A stretch of 64,000 bases of DNA from NCBI RefSeq assembly GCF_051307045.1, contig NZ_CP150452.1, forward strand, positions 1,488,001 to 1,552,000, in the 5' to 3' direction. The stretch comes from Dryocola sp031988645 (GTDB lineage: Bacteria > Pseudomonadota > Gammaproteobacteria > Enterobacterales > Enterobacteriaceae). Each line of letters opens with the position of its first letter. The first letter of the stretch is position 1. Shown in pieces: positions 1 to 8,513 of the stretch. The position numbers and the translations under genes were made by a program. Below the pieces are notes generated by a model. The model did no database searches. It saw only the letters and a program-made list of their open reading frames with translations, and had not been told where the DNA came from.

Positions 1-2433
1 CCCGTTGAAGAAGTAAAACCCGCGCGTCCGCCGCTTTATCATTTCGAAGAGGTCGAAGCGCAGCGGGCCCGCGAACGCGAACAGCTTGCGGCCTGGTATC
101 AGCCGGTGGAAGAGCCGAAGCCCGATCCTTACCAGCAGCGCGCGTCGGTTATACCGCCAGCGCCAGCGGTAACGCCGGCTACGCCTCCTGAAATGCCGGC
201 TTCGGAAGTGGCTCCGGCGGCCCCCGTCATTAAAGAAGCGGCAAAAGCCGCGGCGGCCACCGCGGCGTTTTCACCTGTATTCAGCATCGCAAGCGATGCG
301 CCGCGCGCCCAGGTAAAAGAAGGTATCGGCCCGCAGCTGCCGCGTCCGAACCGCGTGCGCGTGCCTACGCGCCGTGAACTGGCCTCCTACGGTATTAAGC
401 TGCCGTCGCAGCGCATGGCGGAAGAGCAGGCCCGCAAAGAAGGGCATCGACAGGATAGCTACGGCGATGAGTATGCCGACGACAACGCGGCCGAAATGCA
501 GCAGCAGGAGCTGGCCCGCCAGTTCTCCGCTCAGCAACAGCAGCGTTATGGCGAAGAATACGAGGAAGAGCCGCTCGGCGCGGAAGATGAGGCTGCCGCT
601 GAGCAGGCGGAGCTGGCGCGTCAGTTTGCCGCTCAGCAGCATCAGCGTTATGAGCAAACCGCGCCTGCGTCAAACGTTCCGTTCTCGCTTGATGACTTCG
701 ATTTCTCACCAATGAAAGCGCTGGTAGACGATGGCCCAAGCGAGCCGCTGTTTACGCCGAGCCCGGTACAGGAACCTGCGCCTGCTCAGCCAGCCGCGCC
801 TCAAAGGCATGCTCCGCAAGAGGCCTATCAGGCGCCTGCGCAGCATCAGGCTTATCAACCGCAGCAGCCGGCAGCCCCGCAGCCGCAGGACAGCCTGATT
901 CATCCGTTCCTGATGCGTAACGGCGACGATCGTCCGCTGCAAAAGCCGACCACGCCGCTGCCGTCTTTGGATCTGCTGACTTCGCCGCCGGCGGAAGTTG
1001 AGCCGGTGGATACCTTTGCGCTGGAGCAGATGGCGCGCCTGGTCGAGGCTCGTCTGGCGGACTACCGCATTAAAGCGGACGTGGTGGATTACTCTCCAGG
1101 CCCGGTCATTACGCGCTTTGAGCTTGATTTAGCCCCCGGCGTGAAGGCCGCCCGCATCTCTAACCTGTCCCGCGACCTGGCCCGTTCCCTGTCTACGGTA
1201 GCGGTGCGCGTGGTGGAAGTGATCCCTGGCAAACCTTACGTCGGCCTCGAACTGCCGAATAAAAAGCGTCAAACCGTCTATCTGCGGGAAGTGCTCGACT
1301 GCGCGAAATTCCGCGAAAGCGCTTCTCCTTTAACCGTAGTGCTGGGTAAAGACATCGGCGGCGAGTCGGTAGTAGCCGATCTGGCGAAAATGCCGCACCT
1401 GCTGGTGGCGGGTACGACGGGTTCCGGTAAATCCGTGGGCGTGAATGCTATGATCCTCAGCATTCTGTACAAGGCCACGCCGGAAGAGGTGAAGTTCATC
1501 ATGATCGACCCGAAAATGCTCGAGCTGTCGGTCTATGAAGGCATTCCACATCTGTTGACCGAAGTGGTCACCGATATGAAAGATGCGGCCAACGCCCTGC
1601 GCTGGAGCGTCAACGAGATGGAGCGCCGCTATAAGCTGATGTCCGCGCTCGGCGTGCGTAACCTTGCCGGCTACAACGAACGCGTGCTCGAAGCCGAGCG
1701 GATGGGGCGTCCGATTCCGGATCCGTTCTGGAAGCCGGGCGACAGCATGGACGCCACGCATCCGATGCTGGAAAAACTGCCGTATATCGTGGTGCTGGTG
1801 GACGAATTCGCCGACCTGATGATGACGGTGGGCAAAAAAGTGGAAGAGCTTATCGCCCGCCTGGCGCAGAAGGCCCGCGCGGCGGGTATTCACCTGGTGC
1901 TCGCCACGCAGCGTCCGTCTGTGGATGTGATTACCGGCCTGATTAAAGCGAACATCCCGACGCGTATTGCGTTTACCGTATCGAGTAAAATCGACTCGCG
2001 CACCATCCTCGATCAGGGCGGCGCGGAATCGCTGCTGGGCATGGGCGATATGCTTTACTCGGGGCCGAACTCGACCACGCCGGTTCGCGTGCACGGCGCC
2101 TTTGTGCGCGATCAGGAAGTTCACGCGGTGGTGCAGGACTGGAAGGCGCGCGGTCGTCCGCAGTACATTTCCGGCATCACCTCGGATAGCGACGGCGAGG
2201 GCGGCGCAGGAGGCGGTCTGGACGGCGACGAAGAGCTGGATGCGCTGTTCGATCAGGCGGTGGCCTTTGTCGTTGAAAAACGTAAAGCATCGATTTCCGG
2301 CGTTCAGCGACAGTTCCGTATCGGCTACAACCGTGCCGCACGTATCGTTGAGCAGATGGAAGCGCAGGGCATCGTAAGCCCGCAGGGGCATAACGGTAAC
2401 CGCGAGGTGCTTGCTCCTCCGCCGTTCGAGTAA
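1..2433 (+). CDS. ftsK: DNA translocase FtsK, C-terminal part (5' end outside window)
   Basis: The reading frame is open from base 1, so only the C-terminal 810 residues or so are present; the N-terminal membrane domain lies upstream. FtsK is the septal DNA pump that clears the chromosome terminus and activates XerCD recombination at dif. Visible parts are a Pro/Gln/Ala-rich linker (to about base 1000), then the RecA-like motor with Walker A GTTGSGKS at 1411-1434 and Walker B ending VLVDEFADLMM at about 1783-1820, then the winged-helix gamma domain (about 2230-2430) that reads KOPS. The linker holds two copies of an ELARQF-AQQ-QRY repeat. lolA follows, as in E. coli. Identification is secure. 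Confidence 0.97.
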   Translation, partial: PVEEVKPARPPLYHFEEVEAQRAREREQLAAWYQPVEEPKPDPYQQRASVIPPAPAVTPATPPEMPASEVAPAAPVIKEAAKAAAATAAFSPVFSIASDAPRAQVKEGIGPQLPRPNRVRVPTRRELASYGIKLPSQRMAEEQARKEGHRQDSYGDEYADDNAAEMQQQELARQFSAQQQQRYGEEYEEEPLGAEDEAAAEQAELARQFAAQQHQRYEQTAPASNVPFSLDDFDFSPMKALVDDGPSEPLFTPSPVQEPAPAQPAAPQRHAPQEAYQAPAQHQAYQPQQPAAPQPQDSLIHPFLMRNGDDRPLQKPTTPLPSLDLLTSPPAEVEPVDTFALEQMARLVEARLADYRIKADVVDYSPGPVITRFELDLAPGVKAARISNLSRDLARSLSTVAVRVVEVIPGKPYVGLELPNKKRQTVYLREVLDCAKFRESASPLTVVLGKDIGGESVVADLAKMPHLLVAGTTGSGKSVGVNAMILSILYKATPEEVKFIMIDPKMLELSVYEGIPHLLTEVVTDMKDAANALRWSVNEMERRYKLMSALGVRNLAGYNERVLEAERMGRPIPDPFWKPGDSMDATHPMLEKLPYIVVLVDEFADLMMTVGKKVEELIARLAQKARAAGIHLVLATQRPSVDVITGLIKANIPTRIAFTVSSKIDSRTILDQGGAESLLGMGDMLYSGPNSTTPVRVHGAFVRDQEVHAVVQDWKARGRPQYISGITSDSDGEGGAGGGLDGDEELDALFDQAVAFVVEKRKASISGVQRQFRIGYNRAARIVEQMEAQGIVSPQGHNGNREVLAPPPFE

Positions 2434-2440
2434 GCCTCCT

Positions 2441-2470
2441 GCAAAAGAGCCGCTGTTGCGGCTCTTTTGC
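2441..2470. terminator. Perfect 13-bp hairpin after ftsK
   Basis: GCAAAAGAGCCGC at 2441-2453 pairs perfectly with 2458-2470 around a TGTT loop. The T-rich right arm makes it a likely intrinsic terminator for ftsK. The A-rich left arm would also let it act on the other strand. It separates ftsK from lolA. Confidence 0.8.
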
Positions 2471-2597
2471 AAAGAAGGGTAAATTACCAGAAAATCAGGT
2501 TTTTCTTCTGTTGCTTACGCTTAGCTGTGCACTAGATTGAGCAACAGAAGGGCCATCGCGCCGTCGCGCCGTGGCGGATGAATTCAGAGGGAAAATA

Positions 2598-3209
2598 ATG
2601 AAAAAGATTGTAATTGCCTGTGCTTTGTTGAGTACTTTTGCCGCCACCAGCGTTTGGGCCGATGCCGCCGGCGACCTGAAAAGCCGCCTGGATAAGGTGA
2701 GCAGCTTCCACGCAAGCTTTACGCAAAAAGTCACCGATGGCAGCGGCGCTGCGGTGCAGGAAGGCCAGGGCGATTTATGGGTAAAACGTCCTAATCTCTT
2801 CAACTGGCATATGACCCAGCCGGACGAAAGCATTCTGGTTTCCGACGGTAAAACCTTATGGTTCTATAATCCGTTTGTTGAGCAGGTGAGCGCCACCTGG
2901 CTGAAAGATGCCACCAGCAATACGCCGTTCATGCTGATTGCGCGCAACCAGAGCAGCGACTGGCAGCAGTACAACATCAAACAAACGGGCGACAGTTTTG
3001 TGCTGACGCCAAAAACCAGCGCCGGCAACCTGAAGCAGTTCACCATCAACGTAGGAAGCGACGGGACTATCCACCAGTTTAGCGCGGTAGAGCAGGACGA
3101 CCAGCGCAGCAGCTACGCGCTGCAGACCCAGCAAAACGGTTCGGTGGATATGAGTAAGTTTACCTTCACCCCGCCGCAAGGCGTGACGGTGGATGACCAA
3201 CGTAAATAG
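2598..3209 (+). CDS. lolA: Outer-membrane lipoprotein carrier protein LolA
   Basis: A 203-residue periplasmic chaperone that takes lipoproteins from the LolCDE ABC transporter and hands them to LolB at the outer membrane. The ATG at 2598 is chosen because it begins a classic signal peptide (MKKIVIACALLSTFAATSVWA, cut before DAAGDL). The upstream in-frame ATG at 2571 would put nine charged residues before the signal. The mature sequence (SFHASFTQKVTDGSG, GDLWVKRPNLFNWHM, QGVTVDDQRK at the end) is nearly that of E. coli LolA, and the length matches. rarA begins 8 bases downstream, so the two are probably co-transcribed. Confidence 0.97.
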   Translation: MKKIVIACALLSTFAATSVWADAAGDLKSRLDKVSSFHASFTQKVTDGSGAAVQEGQGDLWVKRPNLFNWHMTQPDESILVSDGKTLWFYNPFVEQVSATWLKDATSNTPFMLIARNQSSDWQQYNIKQTGDSFVLTPKTSAGNLKQFTINVGSDGTIHQFSAVEQDDQRSSYALQTQQNGSVDMSKFTFTPPQGVTVDDQRK

Positions 3210-3217
3210 AGGCATGA

Positions 3218-4565
3218 GTGGGCAATCTGTCGCTCGATTTTTCTGACAATACGTTTCAACCTCTGGCCGCCCGTATGCGGCCAGAGAATTTAACGCAGTA
3301 TATTGGCCAGCAGCATCTGCTGGCCGCCGGTAAGCCTTTGCCAAGAGCAATCGAAGCAGGCCCACCTTCATTCGATGATTTTATGGGGGCCGCCGGGCAC
3401 CGGTAAAACTACGCTTGCGGAAGTGATAGCTCATTACGCTAATGCCGATGTCGAACGTATTTCCGCGGTGACGTCAGGCGTAAAAGAGATCCGCGAGGCC
3501 ATCGAACGCGCGCGCCAGAACCGCAACGCGGGGCGCCGCACCATTCTGTTTGTCGACGAAGTCCATCGCTTCAACAAGAGCCAGCAGGATGCTTTCCTGC
3601 CGCATATTGAAGACGGCACCATTACCTTTATCGGCGCGACTACCGAAAACCCCTCGTTTGAACTGAACTCCGCGCTGCTTTCGCGCGCCCGCGTTTACCT
3701 GCTGAAATCCCTCACCGTCGAAGATATTGAACAGGTGCTGGAGCAGGCGATGAAAGACACCGAGCGCGGCTATGGCAAACAGACCGATTTGGTGCTGCCG
3801 GACGACACCCGTCGGGCGATTGCGGAACTGGTCAACGGCGATGCGCGTCGCGCGCTCAACACGCTCGAAATGATGGCTGATATGGCCGAGAGCGATGCGA
3901 AAGGCAAACGCGTTTTGCAAACGGCGCTGCTTACGGAAATCGCCGGCGAGCGTAGCGCGCGCTTTGATAATAAAGGCGATCGTTTTTACGATTTGATCTC
4001 CGCGCTGCACAAGTCCGTACGCGGCTCGTCGCCAGACGCGGCGCTGTACTGGTATGCCCGCATTATCACCGCAGGCGGCGATCCGCTTTACGTGGCGCGC
4101 CGTTTGCTGGCCATTGCTTCAGAAGACGTGGGCAACGCCGATCCCCGCGGCATGCAGGTGGCCATTTCCGCCTGGGACTGCTTCACCCGCGTCGGCCCGG
4201 CAGAAGGGGAGCGCGCCATTGCCCAGGCCATCGTCTACCTTGCGTGCGCGCCAAAAAGCAACGCCGTCTATACCGCTTTTAAAGCCGCGATGGCGGACGC
4301 GCGCGAACGTCCGGATTACGATGTGCCGGTCCACCTGCGCAATGCGCCGACCAAACTGATGAAGGAGATGGGCTACGGGCAGGAGTACCGCTACGCCCAT
4401 GACGAGCCCAACGCCTACGCTTCCGGTGAGGTGTATTTCCCGCAGGAAATGGCGCAAACACGCTACTATCGCCCGACAAACAGAGGTCTTGAAGGCAAGA
4501 TTGGCGAAAAGCTCGCCTGGCTTGCTGAACAGGATCAAAATAGCCCGACAAAACGCTACCGCTAA
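3218..4565 (+). CDS. rarA: Replication-associated recombination protein RarA (MgsA), frame broken at 3361
   Basis: AAA+ ATPase of the clamp-loader/RuvB class that acts at stalled replication forks. It starts at GTG 3218 (MGNLSLDFSDNTFQPLAARMRPENL), which fits the known N-terminus. The Walker A segment WGPPGTGKTTLAEVIA and Walker B TILFVDEVHRFNKSQQDAF are intact. The gene is split between two frames: after IEAG the frame should continue HLHSMILWGPPG, but an extra C in AGGCCCAC (3359-3365, expected AGGCCAC) shifts it. Removing one C gives a full-length protein of about 448 residues. I treat the break as a sequencing error because it shares the GGCC signature of 13 other sites here. Confidence 0.93.
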
Positions 4566-4658
4566 TGCAGGCGTTGCGGTAAGGTTAGCAAAATTACCTG
4601 GGCGGTCGCAGGCTGTGGCCGCATCCCCTTCATTTAATTCGATAAGCACAGGATAAGC

Positions 4659-5952
4659 ATGCTCGATCCCAATCTGCTGCGTACAGAGCCAGACGCAGTC
4701 GCTGAAAAACTGGCACGCCGTGGCTTTAAGCTGGATGTAGAAACGCTGCGCTCTTTGGAAGAGCGTCGTAAAGTGTTGCAGGTCAAAACTGAAAATCTGC
4801 AGGCTGAGCGTAACTCGCGATCGAAATCCATCGGCCAGGCGAAAGCACGTGGGGAAGATATTGAGCCATTGCGTCTGGAAGTGAACAAGCTGGGCGAAGA
4901 TCTGGATGCGGCGAAGGTCGAACTGGATGCGCTGCTTGCTGAAATCCGCGACATCGCGCTGACCCTGCCGAACATTCCCGACGATTGCGTACCGCTCGGT
5001 AAAGACGACAGCGAAAACGTTGAAATCAGCCGCTGGGGCGAGCCGCGTAAATTCGATTTCGACGTGCGCGATCACGTTACCCTGGGCGAAATGGCTAAAG
5101 GCCTGGACTTTGCTGCTGCGGTAAAACTCACGGGTTCCCGTTTTGTGGTGATGCAGGGGCAAATAGCTCGCCTGCATCGCGCGCTGAGCCAGTTTATGCT
5201 GGATCTGCACACCGAGCAGCACGGCTACACGGAAAACTATGTCCCGTACCTGGTTAACCAGGACACGCTGTACGGCACGGGCCCAGCTGCCTAAGTTCGG
5301 CGGCGACCTTTTCCATACTCGCCCGCTGGAAGAAGAAGCAGACAGCAGCAACTACGCGCTGATCCCAACCGCAGAAGTGCCGCTGACCAACCTGGTGCGC
5401 GACGAGATTATCGACGAAGATGCTCTGCCGCTGAAGCTAACCGCACATACGCCGTGCTTCCGCTCCGAAGCGGGTTCCTACGGTCGCGACACGCGCGGTC
5501 TGATCCGTCAGCACCAGTTCGATAAAGTTGAAATGGTGCAGATCGTTCGTCCTGAAGACTCTATGGATGCGTTAGAAGAGCTGACCGCGCATGCGGAAAA
5601 AGTGCTGCAGCTGCTGAATCTGCCGTACCGCAAGGTGCTGTTGTGCAGCGGCGATATCGGCTTTGGTTCGGCTAAAACCTACGATCTTGAAGTCTGGCTG
5701 CCGGCGCAGAACACCTACCGTGAAATCTCATCTTGTTCAAACATGTGGGATTTCCAGGCTCGCCGCTTACAGGCCCGCTGCCGTAGCAAATCCGACAAGA
5801 AAACCCGCCTGGTGCACACCTTAAACGGCTCCGGCCTGGCGGTGGGGCGTACCCTAGTTGCGGTGCTGGAAAACTACCAGCAGGCCGACGGCCGCATCGA
5901 GGTACCGGCAGTGCTGCGTCCTTATATGAAAGGTCTGGAATACATCGGTTAA
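4659..5952 (+). CDS. serS: Seryl-tRNA synthetase, frame broken at 5282
   Basis: Class II synthetase that charges tRNA-Ser and tRNA-Sec. The N-terminal coiled-coil arm (about residues 30-100, ERRKVLQVKTENLQAERNSRSK) and the class II core (FRSEAGSYGRDTRGLIRQHQFDKVEMVQI; ISSCSNMWDFQARR; LNGSGLAVGRTLVAVLENYQ) are all present. The frame shifts at GGGCCCAG (5279-5286): the expected segment is YGTGQLPKFGG with codons GGG-CAG-like, restored by deleting one C. serS is a single-copy essential gene in E. coli, so a genuine frameshift is implausible. Removing the base gives about 430 residues, the normal length. An intrinsic terminator follows. Confidence 0.95.
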
Positions 5953-5980
5953 GCATTAACTTGCTGACTGATTCTCATTA

Positions 5981-6002
5981 AGCGCCTGCGGGCGCTTTTT
6001 TT
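5981..6002 (+). terminator. serS intrinsic terminator
   Basis: AGCGCC at 5981-5986 pairs with GGCGCT at 5991-5996 around TGCG, followed by a run of T. It lies 28 bases after the serS stop codon. Confidence 0.88.
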
Positions 6003-6127
6003 ATCGGCCTTAAGGGCTTAGAACAGCCGATCCTCCGCCTTATTTAACATCAGACAAGCATGCCTGCCCCCAAAGAAGTATCATTTCATCCCGAAAGCGA
6101 GTGTTTGTTCGCGAGTAATTAATAAAT

Positions 6128-6154
6128 ATTCGGATAAAAAAATATCATCCGAAT
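6128..6154. repeat. Perfect 8-bp inverted repeat, possible operator
   Basis: ATTCGGAT at 6128-6135 and ATCCGAAT at 6147-6154 are exact reverse complements separated by 11 A/T-rich bases. There is no T-run, so it is not a terminator. The spacing suits a dimeric regulator, but no known operator is recognised. Confidence 0.4.
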
Positions 6155-6310
6155 GACCATGAAATTTTTCATCCATCCCGCTTCGATTCTCCCGGCCCGA
6201 TCTTATCAAAAACAGAGAGATAGCATTTGTGCGCTACGCTTGACCCGTGCCGAAGATAAGTTTTTCAAATCGACAGGCCTCAACCGGCGCCAGGCCCCGT
6301 CAGCGCTGGA

Positions 6311-6338
6311 TTGACAATCATTTTTCCGGTGGCATGAT
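6311..6338 (+). promoter_or_regulatory. Sigma-70 promoter for ycaD
   Basis: A consensus -35 TTGACA (6311-6316), a 16-base spacer and -10 CATGAT (6333-6338) lie 36 bases before the ycaD start codon. Confidence 0.6.
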
Positions 6339-6374
6339 GCGCACAAATTTCTTCTCTTCCTCGCGGTTTTTTAC

Positions 6375-7523
6375 ATGTCCACCTATACCCGGCCAGTGAT
6401 GCTTTTGCTCTGTGGCCTGATGCTGTTGACCCTGGCGTTAGCGGTGCTTAATACGCTCGTTCCCCTGTGGCTGGCCCATGAACATCTGCCGACCTGGCAG
6501 GTGGGGATGGTGGGTTCGTCCTATTTTACCGGCAACCTGCTGGGCACTATGGTAACGGGCTGGCTTATTAAGCGTCAGGGCTTTAATCGCAGCTATTATC
6601 TGGCGTCGCTGATTTTTGCCGCCGGCTGCGCGGGGCTGGGATTAATGGTGGGGTTCTGGAGCTGGATGATGTGGCGTTTTATCGCCGGCGTCGGCTGCGC
6701 GATGATCTGGGTGGTGGTTGAAAGCGCGCTGATGTGCAGCGGTACTTCGCGCAACCGTGGACGCCTGCTGGCGGCTTATATGATGGTTTATTACGTCGGC
6801 ACCGTGCTTGGCCAGCTGATGGTCAGCAAATTGCCGACGGATCTGGCCAGCGTTCTGCCATGGGTGACCGCCATGGTGCTGGCGGCCATTCTGCCCTTGC
6901 TGTTCACCCGCATCGTAAATGACCGCAGCGAAAGCCAGCAGGCGACGCCGGTGTGGCCGATGCTGCGCCTGCGTCACGCGCGCCTTGGCGTCAACGGCTG
7001 CATTATCTCCGGCATCGTTTTGGGCTCTCTGTATGGCCTGATGCCGCTGTATCTCAATCACCAGGGCGTGAGCGATGCCGGGATTGGTTTCTGGATGGCG
7101 GTAATGGTGAGCGCAGGCATCGTCGGGCAGTGGCCGGTAGGGCGCCTTGCGGACCGCTTCGGCCGTTTACTGGTGCTGCGCGTTCAGGTATTCGTCGTGA
7201 TCCTGGGCTGCCTTGCGATGTTAAGCAATGCGGCAATGGGGCCGGCCCTGTTTGTGCTGGGGGCCGCGGGTTTTACGCTCTATCCTGTGGCTATGGCCTG
7301 GGCGTGCGAAAAGGTGGAGCACCATCAGCTGGTGGCGATGAACCAGGCTTTGCTGCTCAGCTACACCGTCGGCAGCCTGCTGGGCCCTACGCTCACGGCG
7401 ATGCTGATGCAGAACTATTCAGATAACCTTTTATTTATGATGATTGCAGGCGTGGCGTTTGTGTATCTGCTGATGCTGCTGCGCAAAGCGGGACATCATC
7501 CGACGCCGGTGGCGCACGCCTGA
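6375..7523 (+). CDS. ycaD: MFS-type transporter YcaD
   Basis: A 382-residue major facilitator superfamily protein of the inner membrane with about 12 hydrophobic helices. It closely follows E. coli YcaD (MSTYT-PVMLLL at the start, GVGCAMIWVVVESALMCSG, RLLAAYMMVYYVG, GRLADRFGRLLVLRVQVF between the two halves). The loop motif GRLADRFGR is the MFS signature between helices. The substrate is not established. Unlike K-12, it sits directly after serS. It is transcribed toward pflA and shares a bidirectional terminator with it. Confidence 0.93.
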   Translation: MSTYTRPVMLLLCGLMLLTLALAVLNTLVPLWLAHEHLPTWQVGMVGSSYFTGNLLGTMVTGWLIKRQGFNRSYYLASLIFAAGCAGLGLMVGFWSWMMWRFIAGVGCAMIWVVVESALMCSGTSRNRGRLLAAYMMVYYVGTVLGQLMVSKLPTDLASVLPWVTAMVLAAILPLLFTRIVNDRSESQQATPVWPMLRLRHARLGVNGCIISGIVLGSLYGLMPLYLNHQGVSDAGIGFWMAVMVSAGIVGQWPVGRLADRFGRLLVLRVQVFVVILGCLAMLSNAAMGPALFVLGAAGFTLYPVAMAWACEKVEHHQLVAMNQALLLSYTVGSLLGPTLTAMLMQNYSDNLLFMMIAGVAFVYLLMLLRKAGHHPTPVAHA

Positions 7524-7527
7524 TACA

Positions 7528-7558
7528 AAAAGGCCCTCGACAGGAGGGCCTTTTGCTT
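7528..7558. terminator. Bidirectional terminator between ycaD and pflA
   Basis: AAAAGGCCCTC at 7528-7538 pairs with GAGGGCCTTTT at 7544-7554 around a five-base loop. T-runs in both directions serve the convergent genes ycaD (+) and pflA (-). Confidence 0.87.
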
Positions 7559-8299
7559 TTAGTACATCACCTTGTGACCGTACTGTTCGAGAATGCCTTT
7601 CACACGCTCCATGGTTTCCTTCTTCGGCGGGTGCACGCCGTCGAGCTTGTACTCTTCGCCCATCGCGACCCACTTATGTTTGCCCAGCTCGTGGTAGGGC
7701 AGCAGCTCGATTTTCTCGACGTTGCCCATATCGCGGGTGAATTCGCCAAGGCGGTGGGCGGAGTCGTCATCGTCTGACCAGCCCGGAACCACCACGTAGC
7801 GGATCCAGACCTTAATATTTTTATCCGCCAGGTAGCGGGCGAACTCCAGCGTACGATGGTTGGACACGCCCACCAGATTCTGGTGGATCTCATCGTTCAT
7901 CTGTTTTAAATCGAGCATCACCAGATCGGTCACTTCCAGCAGCTCATCGATTACCGGATCGTAACGGCGAACAAAACCGTTGGTATCAAGGCAGGTATGA
8001 ATGCCTTCTTTGTGGCAGGCGCGGAACCAGTCGCGTACAAACTCAGCCTGCAGAATGGCTTCCCCGCCGGATGCGGTTACGCCGCCGCCGGAGGCGTTCA
8101 TAAAGTGACGGTAGGTCACCACTTCTTTCATCAGCTCTTCAACGGTTATCTCTTTGCCGCCGTGGGTATCCCAGGTATCGCGATTGTGGCAGTACAGGCA
8201 GCGCATCAGGCAGCCCTGGAAGAAGGTGATAAAACGAATACCGGGGCCATCCACGGTACCGCAGGATTCAAAGGAGTGAATTCGGCCAATTACTGACAT
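7559..8299 (-). CDS. pflA: Pyruvate formate-lyase activating enzyme
   Basis: Radical SAM enzyme that makes the glycyl radical on PflB under anaerobic conditions. The 246-residue frame begins MSVIGRIHSFESCG at 8299; an in-frame ATG 12 codons upstream is possible but lacks family support. The iron-sulfur motif CLMRCLYC (Cys30, Cys34, Cys37) and ASGGGVTASGGEA are intact. It lies 214 bases downstream of pflB on the same strand, beyond a terminator-like hairpin and a long inverted repeat, so it may have its own promoter or depend on read-through. Confidence 0.97.
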   Translation of the reverse strand: MSVIGRIHSFESCGTVDGPGIRFITFFQGCLMRCLYCHNRDTWDTHGGKEITVEELMKEVVTYRHFMNASGGGVTASGGEAILQAEFVRDWFRACHKEGIHTCLDTNGFVRRYDPVIDELLEVTDLVMLDLKQMNDEIHQNLVGVSNHRTLEFARYLADKNIKVWIRYVVVPGWSDDDDSAHRLGEFTRDMGNVEKIELLPYHELGKHKWVAMGEEYKLDGVHPPKKETMERVKGILEQYGHKVMY

Positions 8300-8387
8300 T
8301 GCGGTGTTTTCTCCAGTATTGACCCATGACGACAAAACATGGGTCAGGTTGAGCGCGGTCTGTGTGCTGCATGCCGCGTCGAATCAA

Positions 8388-8427
8388 TTTTGCGAGATAA
8401 CTTAAACGTAGCAGTTATCTTGCAAAA
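8388..8427. repeat. 15-bp inverted repeat in the pflB-pflA gap
   Basis: TTTTGCGAGATAACT (8388-8402) and AGTTATCTTGCAAAA (8413-8427) pair with a single mismatch around a 10-base spacer. It sits in the pflA leader on the minus strand, downstream of the pflB terminator. It could be a regulator site, an mRNA hairpin or a processing site. Confidence 0.55.
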
Positions 8428-8454
8428 CCGGTTCAGGCCAGGCGGTGGGAGGAT

Positions 8455-8485
8455 AAGAAAAGGCCCCACCAAAGTGGAGCCTTTA
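8455..8485 (-). terminator. pflB terminator
   Basis: Read on the minus strand, AAGGCTCCAC and GTGGGGCCTT form a 10-bp stem (one G-U pair) around a short loop, followed by T-rich sequence, 29 bases past the pflB stop. Confidence 0.8.
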
Positions 8486-8513
8486 TTCTACGCCTTTTCA
8501 GACAAACCCGGTA

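Larger units (their letters stand above)
6003..6374. other. Gene-free stretch between serS and ycaD
   Basis: No convincing reading frame or RNA gene is visible. The stretch holds a perfect inverted repeat (6128-6154) and a good sigma-70 promoter for ycaD (6311-6338), described separately. In E. coli K-12 this junction carries dmsABC and ycaC; no remnant of them is recognisable here. Confidence 0.6.

Noticed and set aside
4119..5351. 410-codon open frame antisense to rarA and serS
   Set aside because: It runs across two genes and their gap with no start signal or known family; GC-rich third positions explain it.
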